Shown piece by piece: positions 34,407-42,600 of a DNA stretch of 64,000 bases. The notes below the pieces were generated by a model. That model did no database searches, was not told where the DNA came from, and saw only the letters and a list, made by a program, of their open reading frames with translations. A program made the position numbers and the translations under genes. Source of the DNA: an uncultured Granulosicoccaceae bacterium (lineage in GTDB: Bacteria > Pseudomonadota > Gammaproteobacteria > Granulosicoccales > Granulosicoccaceae); contig CALKXD010000098.1 of NCBI GenBank assembly GCA_938003855.1, positions 16,975-80,974 on the forward strand, read 5' to 3'. Numbering within the stretch: position 1 is the stretch's first letter; each line of letters starts with the position of its first letter.

Positions 34407-35174
34407 ATGGTGCAGCAGTCAGACCTGAAGGCAACCGATAGTCCAATCATCCAGATGCGTTCGGTGTCCAAGTTCTTCGGAACATTCCAGGCCCTCAACG
34501 AAGTCTCCATTGATATCGGCCTTGGCGAGCGAGTGGTGGTTTGCGGTCCATCGGGGTCGGGTAAATCCACCTTGATTCGTTGCATCAATCAACTCGAGAA
34601 ACATGACAGCGGCACCATATCCATCGATGGCACAGCCATTGATGGCAGCAAGGCCAGCCTCAACACCGTGCACGCCAATGTCGGCATGGTGTTTCAGCAG
34701 TTCAATCTGTTTCCTCACCTAACCGTGCTTGAAAATCTGACACTGGGGCCGGTAAGAGCAGGCCGGCTGAGTAAAACAGAGGCCAACGATATCGCTATCC
34801 GCTACCTCGAGCGTGTGCGTATCCCGGAGCAGGCGGACAAGTACCCGGCTCAGCTCTCGGGTGGACAGCAGCAACGGGTCGCCATTGCTCGATCCCTGTG
34901 CATGGAGCCGAACATCATGCTGTTCGATGAGCCAACCTCGGCGCTCGACCCAGAAATGATCAACGAAGTACTCGATGTTATGGTCGAGCTGGCCGAGAGC
35001 GGAATGACCATGATATGCGTCACCCACGAAATGGGCTTCGCCCGCCGTGTCGCAGACAAGATGGTCTTCATGGATCACGGTAAAATCGTCGAGATGTCCG
35101 ACAAAGAAAAATTCTTCAAAGCCCCTGACAGCGAGCGGTGTCGGGAATTCCTGCAACAGATTCTGCCGCATTAA
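34407..35174 (+). CDS. Polar-amino-acid-type ABC transporter ATPase (GlnQ-like)
   Basis: 255 residues with Walker A GPSGSGKST, Q-loop NVGMVFQQFNLFPHLTVLEN, signature LSGGQQQRVAIARSL and Walker B IMLFDEPTSALDPE, followed by the switch His in CVTHEMGFARRVAD. This is the PAAT-family wording. It is transcribed away from its binding-protein gene and lies 15 bp before the permease gene, so ATPase and permease share one mRNA. Confidence 0.92.
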   Translation: MVQQSDLKATDSPIIQMRSVSKFFGTFQALNEVSIDIGLGERVVVCGPSGSGKSTLIRCINQLEKHDSGTISIDGTAIDGSKASLNTVHANVGMVFQQFNLFPHLTVLENLTLGPVRAGRLSKTEANDIAIRYLERVRIPEQADKYPAQLSGGQQQRVAIARSLCMEPNIMLFDEPTSALDPEMINEVLDVMVELAESGMTMICVTHEMGFARRVADKMVFMDHGKIVEMSDKEKFFKAPDSERCREFLQQILPH

Positions 35175-35189
35175 ACTGATTAACACTCA

Positions 35190-35933
35190 ATGATAAGAAT
35201 ACTGCTCGCAGGCAGCCTTTGCCTGCTGATAGCCGGTTGCTCAAGCGACTGGGGCTGGTACGTCGTTAATCCAGCCACCAAAAAGGGCATGACAAACCTG
35301 CAGTTCCTGTTGAGCGGGTTTTACTTTACGGTCCTGCTGTCCGTTACCGCCATTGTCATATCAGTCGTGCTTGGTTTGCTGGTGGCCCTTCCCGGCCTGT
35401 CCTCCAGAAAAGGCCTGAGACGATTCAACCGGGTTTACGTTGAGCTGGTTCGTGCGGTGCCCATCCTGGTGATGATTCTTTGGGTCTACTATGGATTACC
35501 GCAATTACTGGGCATCACTATCACTGTATTCTGGGCAGGTGTCATTGCACTGGCCCTGTCAGACAGTGCATTTGAAGCCGAAATATTCAGAGCCGGCATT
35601 CAATCAATAGACAAAGGCCAGTACGAAGCCTCACATACGGTGGCACTCAGCTACACCGACACAATGCGCTTTATTATTCTGCCGCAGGCGATTCGCCGGA
35701 TACTGCCCGCATTGGGCAATCAGTTGGTCTATATGCTGAAGATGTCGTCACTGGTGTCTGTAATCGGCATGCAGGAGCTGACACGCAAGGCCAATGAATT
35801 AGTCGTCACCGAATACAGGCCACTGGAGATTTACACAGTATTGCTGCTGGAGTATCTGGTGTTGATTCTTATTGTGTCTGCCGGGGTCCGGTGGCTGGAA
35901 CGGCGCCTGCAAACCGATCAGCGTAATCGCTAG
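35190..35933 (+). CDS. Polar-amino-acid-type ABC transporter permease
   Basis: 247 residues with about five transmembrane helices and the HisM/GlnP-type coupling block SDSAFEAEIFRAGIQSIDKGQYEAS, then LPQAIRRILPALGNQLVYMLKMSSL. Only one permease is present, so it probably homodimerises. The first 20 residues (MIRILLAGSLCLLIAGCSSD) look like a lipoprotein signal with a lipobox (IAGC), which is odd for a permease. The transport domain itself begins near residue 35. Confidence 0.9.
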   Translation: MIRILLAGSLCLLIAGCSSDWGWYVVNPATKKGMTNLQFLLSGFYFTVLLSVTAIVISVVLGLLVALPGLSSRKGLRRFNRVYVELVRAVPILVMILWVYYGLPQLLGITITVFWAGVIALALSDSAFEAEIFRAGIQSIDKGQYEASHTVALSYTDTMRFIILPQAIRRILPALGNQLVYMLKMSSLVSVIGMQELTRKANELVVTEYRPLEIYTVLLLEYLVLILIVSAGVRWLERRLQTDQRNR

Positions 35934-36065
35934 CCCGCAACGTAACCTTAAGCCCTGCTGACTGTTACTTCAAACGGCGTTTGCAGACTTACCCCAGTGT
36001 TATGGTGGAAAACCATCACGGGTTGACACACCAGCCCTGATAAGCGGCGCTGATCAGGCGCCGGG

Positions 36066-36470
36066 TTAAATCTCACGGATTATCAAAGTATAACTGGTTG
36101 TTCGCGAGCGATAGCACAGACCACTATCGAAAGCGTCAAGCCCATCATCTACAGAAACATACAGTGTCAGCGGGTACTCACCCGCCTGTGTCGCCGTGCC
36201 GGAGAAGATAAAATCCCTGCCAGCTTGCCTGCCTTCAATACCCGGTGGCAACGCCCCCGTTAAAGTAAAGGTATAATCAAAGCGGTCGTCGCGGGGTTCG
36301 TTGTCGACACTGACACCGATCACATCTGAGAAAACCTCGTTCAGCACACCTTCGTTCAGCGTTTTTTTACTCACCACAGGACCATCGTCATCCAGGCAGT
36401 CGACAATGGAATCACACCCGACAATCGTACCCAGCCATACACCGATGGCCGCAATTTTCAGTGTTTGCAT
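36066..36470 (-). CDS. Small lipoprotein with Ig-like fold
   Basis: I choose ATG 36470, giving 134 residues. A lipoprotein signal (IAAIGVWLGTIVGC) puts the lipid on Cys19 or so, followed by DSIVDC and DDDG. The rest contains FDYTFTLTGALPPGIEGRQAGRDFIFSGTATQAGEYPLTLYVSVDD, the signature of putative-Ig (cadherin-like, He_PIG) domains found in surface proteins. Asp+2 after the lipid Cys suggests retention in the inner membrane if Lol rules apply. Function unknown. The gene is isolated. Confidence 0.65.
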   Translation of the reverse strand: MQTLKIAAIGVWLGTIVGCDSIVDCLDDDGPVVSKKTLNEGVLNEVFSDVIGVSVDNEPRDDRFDYTFTLTGALPPGIEGRQAGRDFIFSGTATQAGEYPLTLYVSVDDGLDAFDSGLCYRSRTTSYTLIIREI

Positions 36471-36806
36471 TCTGAATTCTCCCATTGATACCCCGGCGAA
36501 AGTTTGCAGTGTAGCAATTATCTGCAGCCGGCGACGCGAATAGCTAACACCGCAGGGTCAACGGTACCGACGCTTTGCCAGCCCGCCTCATACAGTTACG
36601 CTCGAGAGATCGACAGTGATTCACTGTGACACCTCCCAAACCTTGTAACATTGTTTACATTGCAAAGGTAACACACGAACACCCTATGACAACGATCACA
36701 GATGGAAATGACTGGCATCACACCTTGCCGTTTTTCAGCACAGCCAGCTGACGATTCGTCGATAGCTCCCTAACACTATCGTCTTCATATATCGCCGGAT
36801 TTTTCT
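36471..36806. other. Divergent intergenic region, no gene seen
   Basis: The 336 bp between the lipoprotein and the REC-GGDEF gene hold no credible ORF. A block rich in short related runs (TTGTAACATTGTTTACATTGCAAAGGTAACA, 36644-36674) may be a regulator site, but its symmetry is weak. Confidence 0.25.
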
Positions 36807-37817
36807 ATGGTCGACTACCGAGACAGCCCTATCCTTGTTGTGGATGACGATCACTCTGTGACCGATGTCATCAAGGAAATGCTCGAGGCACATGGCTGCT
36901 CAGTGCTTACTGCATACAGCGGGGAACAAGCGCTTGAACTCTATGCCCGCAATCCGATCGGGCTCGTTATTACTGACATTCAGATGGGCGGAATCTCCGG
37001 CTTTGAGCTGATCACCCGATTACGTCTTGTGGACACGACTGTCAAAGTCATTGTGATTACCGGCAATGACACATACGAGTCTGTACTCAAATCTCTTCAG
37101 CATGGCGCATATGATTACCTGAAAAAGCCACTGCAGGATAGTAGAACAGTTATCGCCGCTGTAGAGCGCGCAAAAGAAAGCACCATACTGCAGCGGGAAA
37201 ATACCGCACTGATGATGGAGTTACGCAAAAGCCACCGGAGCCTCGAAGAGGCCAACAAGAATCTGCGCTCCGTTAATCAGAAGCTTAAAAAACTGGCAGC
37301 AACCGACAGCCTGACTCTCCTGTACAATCGCCGCTTCTTTGACCAGGTGGCCAAGCGCGAAATTGATCGGCGCAACCGTTATCAGTCAGAACTCTCAATC
37401 ATCCTGATCGACGTCGATCACTTCAAAGCTTTTAACGACACTTACGGACATGCGGGTGGCGACCAGGCATTGAAACATATCAGCAAGTTGCTGGTGGACT
37501 GCGCACGGGCCACCGACTTCGTCGCCCGATACGGCGGTGAGGAGTTCATCATTCTACTGCCGCAAACCTCACCTGCGAATGCCGTAGTGTTCGCAGAAAG
37601 GGTGCGCCGTGTAATGGCCAAAACACCACTGGTGCTGGGCACGACCACCACCCCGATCACCATCAGCATGGGCATCTGCGGCACCGGAAATACGTCGACA
37701 TTCATCAGTCTCAAGGCAATGTTCGCTTCGGCAGACAAGGCACTGTACCAGGCTAAACGCGAAGGGCGTGATCGCCACGTTGTCGCCGACGGCAACATCA
37801 ATGACGAAGCTGCCTGA
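36807..37817 (+). CDS. Response regulator with GGDEF diguanylate cyclase domain
   Basis: 336 residues. The receiver domain (about 5-125) has VVDDDH, phospho-acceptor Asp in VITDIQMGG, and K in DYLKKPL. A coiled-coil-like linker (NTALMMELRKSHRSLEEANKNLRS) follows. The GGDEF domain has DSLTLLYNRRFF, GGEEF as the active site, and an intact RxxD inhibitory site (RATD) five residues before it. It should make cyclic di-GMP when phosphorylated and be product-inhibited. No histidine kinase is adjacent, so its partner lies elsewhere. Confidence 0.92.
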   Translation: MVDYRDSPILVVDDDHSVTDVIKEMLEAHGCSVLTAYSGEQALELYARNPIGLVITDIQMGGISGFELITRLRLVDTTVKVIVITGNDTYESVLKSLQHGAYDYLKKPLQDSRTVIAAVERAKESTILQRENTALMMELRKSHRSLEEANKNLRSVNQKLKKLAATDSLTLLYNRRFFDQVAKREIDRRNRYQSELSIILIDVDHFKAFNDTYGHAGGDQALKHISKLLVDCARATDFVARYGGEEFIILLPQTSPANAVVFAERVRRVMAKTPLVLGTTTTPITISMGICGTGNTSTFISLKAMFASADKALYQAKREGRDRHVVADGNINDEAA

Positions 37818-37925
37818 GTATAGAAATCACGTGTGGTTTCAGCACTTGTACCGACAAACGGGATAAACAGTCACCGGCAATAATACCTGTCTGCATTACA
37901 CAATGGTTTTCGTAATACGCCCTTT

Positions 37926-39443
37926 CTAGTGCGGGTAGCATTTCGGTTGCCGCGGGCATGCACCACTACGGGGGCAGATAACCCGCGCTTCATTCTCTAT
38001 ACCGCGTTCGAGCCAGGCGATATTGAGAATTTTCGCTATGCTGGTTAGTTCCTGCTTGATCGACTTTGGTATCATTGCCGACCCGCCACTGCCTCCACAG
38101 TGTGCTTTAAGCTCGGCCGCCAGTGCAAACGGATCCTTGCCCTGAGCGGCAATTGCCGGATTCATGTCGATACCTGCGCACAGCACCTGCTTGTTACCAG
38201 CCAGATCATCGACTTTCACTGACTCACAACAATAGATTCTGGATTCCATCCCTACATCCAGCAGGGAGATCTGTGCCGATGAATAAGACATCTCGGAATC
38301 TATCTTGCGAAATACCGCCCAGTGCTGACACGGATCCTGCACCATTCTCATGTTGCCCCATGGCAGCGGGATGCCATTTCCCCGATACACCGCATTCAGC
38401 TTACCTGGCGGGTAGGCATCAAAATAGTGCCAATGAGGATACGGTGATACCGCCGTCATTCTTCGCATTACGATAGAGGTCGAGACATCAACGTACTTGC
38501 CTATGTTCACCTCGTAGGCATGCTGTTCAAGCAAACGCCGGAACGGCACCTTGGGACACAGCAGAGCGGCTGCAAAAAAGCTGCATTCAAAGTCACGCCA
38601 TGCATGCATGATATCCTGAGCATCCACTGCACTCGACTGGCTCATATGATTGACAACTTCGCGAATTTCCTCGATCTGGTGACGTCCGGTGAGCATCACG
38701 CTTTTTAATCCATCACCGTTGTGCAGTATCTTATGGGCAATATAAACAGCAAGATCATACTTGTGCCGGACCGGCTGTTTTTTTAAAAGTTTGCTCAGGT
38801 GAATAGTGCCGGGCGCCTCGAAGAACGATCTCACCAGGAAATTCGAACTCACCCCGAGCCGGGTTAATTCTTCCTTGCGCAGTTTGTCGAACCACTTAAT
38901 TTTCAGCCCCAGTTTCTTGCATATAGATAACAGCGCATCAAGGCTAAGAGGCATTTCTTTTTTACCTACATCCTCCGCCGCTCTTTCTAGATCGGGAAAA
39001 TGATTTTGATTTCTCTCCTGATGGGCACGTATCAGCAGATGCGCAAACTGCCGGCCCGACGTCCCTGTTTGTGACAACATTTCAGGGATCGCAATCTGCA
39101 GTATCTCATTGGTGAATAAAAAACCCGGCTCAAGTGCCATACCGCTGATCCCGCCATGATTGCCACGATCAGGAACAATAGCCTCCTCTTCCGGGACATC
39201 ATCGAGAAACCAGTTAACGTCTTTCTGAAACACCTGCGCGATCACCTCGAGCATTTGTCTGCTCGGTGTGCGCTTACCGCGTTCGATCATCGACAGGTAA
39301 GACACCGAGGGCGCTACCTCAGCATTCACCTTGATGCAGCGCGCGGACAAGTCCTCCATGGTGAGCTTATTGCGCTTGCGCAAATTACGCACTTTGGTAC
39401 CCAGAAAGTGAGCATTTCGGATCATCGTGGTTTTGGTGTTCAT
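37926..39443 (-). CDS. XRE-family regulator with DUF3612-like domain (glyoxylate-shunt regulator)
   Basis: 505 residues. An N-terminal XRE HTH (LGTKVRNLRKRNKLTMEDLSARC, SYLSMIERGKRTPSRQMLEVIAQ) is followed by a long domain in which cysteines and histidines are prominent (YPHWHYFDAYPPGK). The C-terminus CPRSGACPRQPKCYPH could bind metal. Long XRE regulators of this type (ScfR/RamB-like; DUF3612 in Vibrio-group bacteria) sit next to and control isocitrate lyase and malate synthase genes. It is divergent from the malate-synthase-like and aceA genes with 105 bp between. A link to acetate or fatty-acid use is inferred from this. Confidence 0.75.
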   Translation of the reverse strand: MNTKTTMIRNAHFLGTKVRNLRKRNKLTMEDLSARCIKVNAEVAPSVSYLSMIERGKRTPSRQMLEVIAQVFQKDVNWFLDDVPEEEAIVPDRGNHGGISGMALEPGFLFTNEILQIAIPEMLSQTGTSGRQFAHLLIRAHQERNQNHFPDLERAAEDVGKKEMPLSLDALLSICKKLGLKIKWFDKLRKEELTRLGVSSNFLVRSFFEAPGTIHLSKLLKKQPVRHKYDLAVYIAHKILHNGDGLKSVMLTGRHQIEEIREVVNHMSQSSAVDAQDIMHAWRDFECSFFAAALLCPKVPFRRLLEQHAYEVNIGKYVDVSTSIVMRRMTAVSPYPHWHYFDAYPPGKLNAVYRGNGIPLPWGNMRMVQDPCQHWAVFRKIDSEMSYSSAQISLLDVGMESRIYCCESVKVDDLAGNKQVLCAGIDMNPAIAAQGKDPFALAAELKAHCGGSGGSAMIPKSIKQELTSIAKILNIAWLERGIENEARVICPRSGACPRQPKCYPH

Positions 39444-39484
39444 TTGTAAAATTCACACTGTGTAATTTCTATTGTGAAATTATA
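39444..39484. promoter_or_regulatory. Repeated TGTG-A/T-rich operator candidate
   Basis: AAATTCACA-C-TGTGTAATTT forms an imperfect palindrome (39449-39468), and TGTGTAATTTCTAT is followed directly by the near-copy TGTGAAATTATAG (39459-39485). It lies immediately upstream of the XRE regulator gene and 65 bp before the malate-synthase-like gene, so it is a good candidate for that regulator's binding site. Confidence 0.45.
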
Positions 39485-39548
39485 GTTCTTCCGGCATACA
39501 ATTTCCATCGTTGCAGAAACACACGACACTCGCACTGGAGTTCATGAC

Positions 39549-40736
39549 ATGACCGCAAATACCAACAAACCTATGAATTACACTATAGATTCTCAATTTG
39601 CCAACTTTGTCACCAAGGTGTTACAGCCGGTATCCGGTGTCGACATCTCCTCAATCTGGGACGATCTAGGCAAACGCCTGACACGCGACAACGACACGAC
39701 CGGAGCACCTGCCACCGGCACTGACGCTATATCGCTGTCAGACCCCAGACTCACACTACGCAGCCTTAATTCGCGCTGGGGCAGCCTGTATTCGGCCCTT
39801 TATAATGCGGACACTATTCCGCACAGCGCCGGCTTGAAGATCGGCCGCAAATACAACGCTGCTCGCGGCAAGCGCGTAACTGCCTATGCCCGCGACTTCC
39901 TTGATGCCACTTTTCCGCTGACGGAAGGCTCACATTCCGATGCGGTGTCCTATCTTGTTTACTTTCAGAATCTCATGGTCATTCTTGCCGATGGCAGCAC
40001 AGCCGGATTACGCAATCCAGCTCAATTTGTTGCTAAAAACGGCCCCAAAGACGACCCGGAATCACTCCTGCTGCAACATCAGGATCTGCATATAGAAATA
40101 CTTTTTGATCGCAATGGCGCTCGCGGCGCGCAGGATTTATCAAACATTGAAGACATTCAAATAGAGGCACCGGCCATCACTGCCCTGTCGCTCGAAGCTG
40201 AATCGCCAGAGCAAAAGTTCGCTGCCTATAGCAATTTACTGGATTTGGCTCAGGGCCGACTGACTTGCAGTTTTGATTCGAACGGCAGAAAAACCACCCG
40301 CCGATTAAATCGCTGTGTCCCGTACACTCTTAAAAACGGGGATGAAGCCACCATTAGTTGCACCAACGAGGCCGTTATCAGCCTGGATGAATCACGCTGT
40401 GAACTCGGCATGATTACAGACAGCGATGGCAATGCACTCGCACAATGGCGGGTTGACGCCGCCATTGCCTCGTGGATTACGGATAACTTTAGTCAGCCTC
40501 AATCGAGCATCAGCCTGACGATAACCCCCCGGAAAACCACCAAAGAATCGAACACTAGACAAAAGCAAACACCTGACGCATCAGTTTTACCCGCCGTTGC
40601 CGACACGCTGCCCACTCAAGTTAACCACACAACCAACAAGCGTGCTCCCGCAGACGCTACTGATAATAACAAAGGCGTGTATGCAGGCAATCCGGTCATG
40701 GTCGCTCTGCATCGTCACGGGTTTGCGCAGCACTAG
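39549..40736 (+). CDS. Truncated, non-catalytic malate synthase G homologue
   Basis: 395 residues. Residues 8-335 follow the N-terminal half of malate synthase G: the clasp, then LRSLNSRWGSLYSALYNADTIP, FLDATFPLTEGSHSDAVSY, GSTAGLRNPAQFV, LLLQHQDLHIEILFDRNGARG and TTRRLNRCVPYTLKNGDE. The catalytic pieces are gone: [22 protein letters not shown] has become EAPAITALSLEAESPEQK, the FIRNVGHLM arginine segment is SLDESRCEL, and the C-terminal barrel half with the catalytic Asp is absent. A low-complexity tail ends GNPVMVALHRHGFAQH. The frame is intact, has a Shine-Dalgarno (GGAG) and sits where malate synthase usually lies, upstream of aceA. A regulatory or structural role is inferred. Confidence 0.75.
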   Translation: MTANTNKPMNYTIDSQFANFVTKVLQPVSGVDISSIWDDLGKRLTRDNDTTGAPATGTDAISLSDPRLTLRSLNSRWGSLYSALYNADTIPHSAGLKIGRKYNAARGKRVTAYARDFLDATFPLTEGSHSDAVSYLVYFQNLMVILADGSTAGLRNPAQFVAKNGPKDDPESLLLQHQDLHIEILFDRNGARGAQDLSNIEDIQIEAPAITALSLEAESPEQKFAAYSNLLDLAQGRLTCSFDSNGRKTTRRLNRCVPYTLKNGDEATISCTNEAVISLDESRCELGMITDSDGNALAQWRVDAAIASWITDNFSQPQSSISLTITPRKTTKESNTRQKQTPDASVLPAVADTLPTQVNHTTNKRAPADATDNNKGVYAGNPVMVALHRHGFAQH

Positions 40737-40771
40737 TAAAAGCACACACCAAACCTAACACAGCGGATGCA

Positions 40772-40796
40772 CGAAGCAGACGTAAGCACTGCTTCG
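40772..40796 (+). terminator. Hairpin between malate-synthase-like gene and aceA
   Basis: CGAAGCAG-N9-CTGCTTCG in the 100-bp gap, followed by CGCGCCTGAG with no T-run. It may be an attenuator or processing stem that lets aceA be expressed at a different level from the upstream gene. Confidence 0.4.
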
Positions 40797-40836
40797 CGCG
40801 CCTGAGCCAGTCACACTTCACCTAGCAGAGAAAATT

Positions 40837-42435
40837 ATGAACAGCTACTCCAGTCATATTTCGCAAAGCGCAGAAACCATTAGCAAGCATGGCAATCAAT
40901 GGCGTGCCATCGACGCCGAGTATGTGGCACGTATGCGCTTGCAAAATCGTTTTGCCACCGGTCTGGATATCGCCAAACATACAGCCACAATCATGCGTGA
41001 AGACATGGCAGCCTACGATGCAGATCATGCGAAGTACACCCAGTCACTCGGTGTCTGGCACGGCTTCATTGCGCAGCAGAAAATGATTTCCGTCAAAAAG
41101 CATTTCGACACTCCGCGCGGCCGTTACTTGTATTTATCCGGCTGGATGATCGCCGCACTGCGATCCGAGTTTGGCCCCTTACCAGATCAATCCATGCACG
41201 AAAAAACCTCTGTGCCGGCGCTGATCGAAGAACTCTATACCTTCCTGAAGCAAGCCGACGCCAGAGAATTGCAGCACCTTTTTACCGACCTTGATAAAGC
41301 GCGAGCCACAGGCGACGAACTTGCTGCCAAAGCGACCACTGACAAGATTGATAATTTCGAATCTCATGTGGTACCAATCATCGCCGACATCGATGCCGGG
41401 TTTGGCAACGAAGAAGCCACCTACCTGCTTGCAAAGAAATTGATCGCTGCCGGCGCTTGCTGCCTGCAAATCGAGAATCAAGTCTCTGACGCCAAGCAAT
41501 GCGGTCATCAGGATGGCAAAGTCACCGTCCCTCACGAAGATTTTCTAGCCAAGATCAACGCCCTGCGCTACGCGTTTCTGGAGATGGGTGTCGACAATGG
41601 TGTGATCGTCGCACGTACCGATTCACTGGGTGCCGGGTTAACCCAGAAGATTCCGGTATCGCAGTCACCCGGCGATCTGGCAGACCAGTACAATGCTTTC
41701 ATTGCCGGCGAAGAAGTTACCTCTGCGGATCAGCTTGGTTCAGGCGACATTGTCATCCAGCGCGAAGGCAAAATGATCAAAACATCCCGCCTGCCAAACG
41801 GCTTGATTCAATTCAAACCCGATACCGGTGAAGACCGTGTCGTGCTGGATTGTGTGACTGCTTTGCAAAACGGTGCTGATTTGCTCTGGATCGAAACTGA
41901 AAAGCCGCACGTCGGTCAGATTGCCGCCATGGTCGACCGTGTTAAAGCGATCGTCCCTGACGCCAAGCTGGTCTATAACAACAGTCCGTCGTTCAACTGG
42001 ACGCTCAACTTTCGTCAACAGGTGTTCGACGCGTGGCAGGAAGCCGGAAAAGACACTTCGGACTACAATCGCGATGATTTAATGAGCGTTGACTACGACC
42101 ACTCTGCACTGTCCATCGAAGCCGATGAGAAAATCCGTGCTTTCCAGGCTGACGCGTCAGCAAAAGCGGGCGTCTTCCATCACCTGATCACCCTGCCGAC
42201 ATACCATACCGCTGCTCTGTCTACTGACAGCTTGTCGAAAAACTACTTCGGTGAACAAGGCATGCTGGCCTATGTGCTCGATGTGCAGCGCAAAGAAATT
42301 CGTGATGGCCTGGCGTGTGTGAAGCATCAGGATATGGCGGGTTCCAACATCGGTGATGATCACAAAGAGTACTTCAGTGGCGCTCAGGCACTGAAAGCTT
42401 CCGGTGAAGACAACACCATGAATCAGTTCGGTTAA
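40837..42435 (+). CDS. aceA: Isocitrate lyase
   Basis: 532 residues, the long Pseudomonas-type isocitrate lyase. The active-site loop reads DAKQCGHQDGKVTVPHEDF (KQCGH for the usual KKCGH, as in the long subfamily). The metal/substrate sites are in VPIIADIDAGFGNEEATY and YNNSPSFNWT. It splits isocitrate to glyoxylate and succinate in the glyoxylate shunt. A catalytic malate synthase, its normal partner, is not in the window; only the inactive homologue precedes it. AGAGAA about six bases before ATG is a modest ribosome site. Confidence 0.95.
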   Translation: MNSYSSHISQSAETISKHGNQWRAIDAEYVARMRLQNRFATGLDIAKHTATIMREDMAAYDADHAKYTQSLGVWHGFIAQQKMISVKKHFDTPRGRYLYLSGWMIAALRSEFGPLPDQSMHEKTSVPALIEELYTFLKQADARELQHLFTDLDKARATGDELAAKATTDKIDNFESHVVPIIADIDAGFGNEEATYLLAKKLIAAGACCLQIENQVSDAKQCGHQDGKVTVPHEDFLAKINALRYAFLEMGVDNGVIVARTDSLGAGLTQKIPVSQSPGDLADQYNAFIAGEEVTSADQLGSGDIVIQREGKMIKTSRLPNGLIQFKPDTGEDRVVLDCVTALQNGADLLWIETEKPHVGQIAAMVDRVKAIVPDAKLVYNNSPSFNWTLNFRQQVFDAWQEAGKDTSDYNRDDLMSVDYDHSALSIEADEKIRAFQADASAKAGVFHHLITLPTYHTAALSTDSLSKNYFGEQGMLAYVLDVQRKEIRDGLACVKHQDMAGSNIGDDHKEYFSGAQALKASGEDNTMNQFG

Positions 42436-42478
42436 AAACACGGACTATCGCCTGCATTATTAGCCGCATTCAGGCAAT

Positions 42479-42510
42479 GGTATGCGGGGCGGATCTACGC
42501 CCTGCATACC
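42479..42510 (+). terminator. Hairpin after aceA
   Basis: GGTATGC-G-GGGCG-GATCTA-CGCCC-T-GCATACC forms a strong stem of 12 pairs with one internal mismatch in the 165-bp gap between convergent aceA and the MATE gene. No T-run follows. It probably ends both transcripts. Confidence 0.6.
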
Positions 42511-42600
42511 AACAGGACTTCCCCTTACAACACGGCCCTTCAGGGCTGGCACAACAATAAAAGCGATCTGATGTGGCTGCGAATGTTAAGGGGTGATCGA

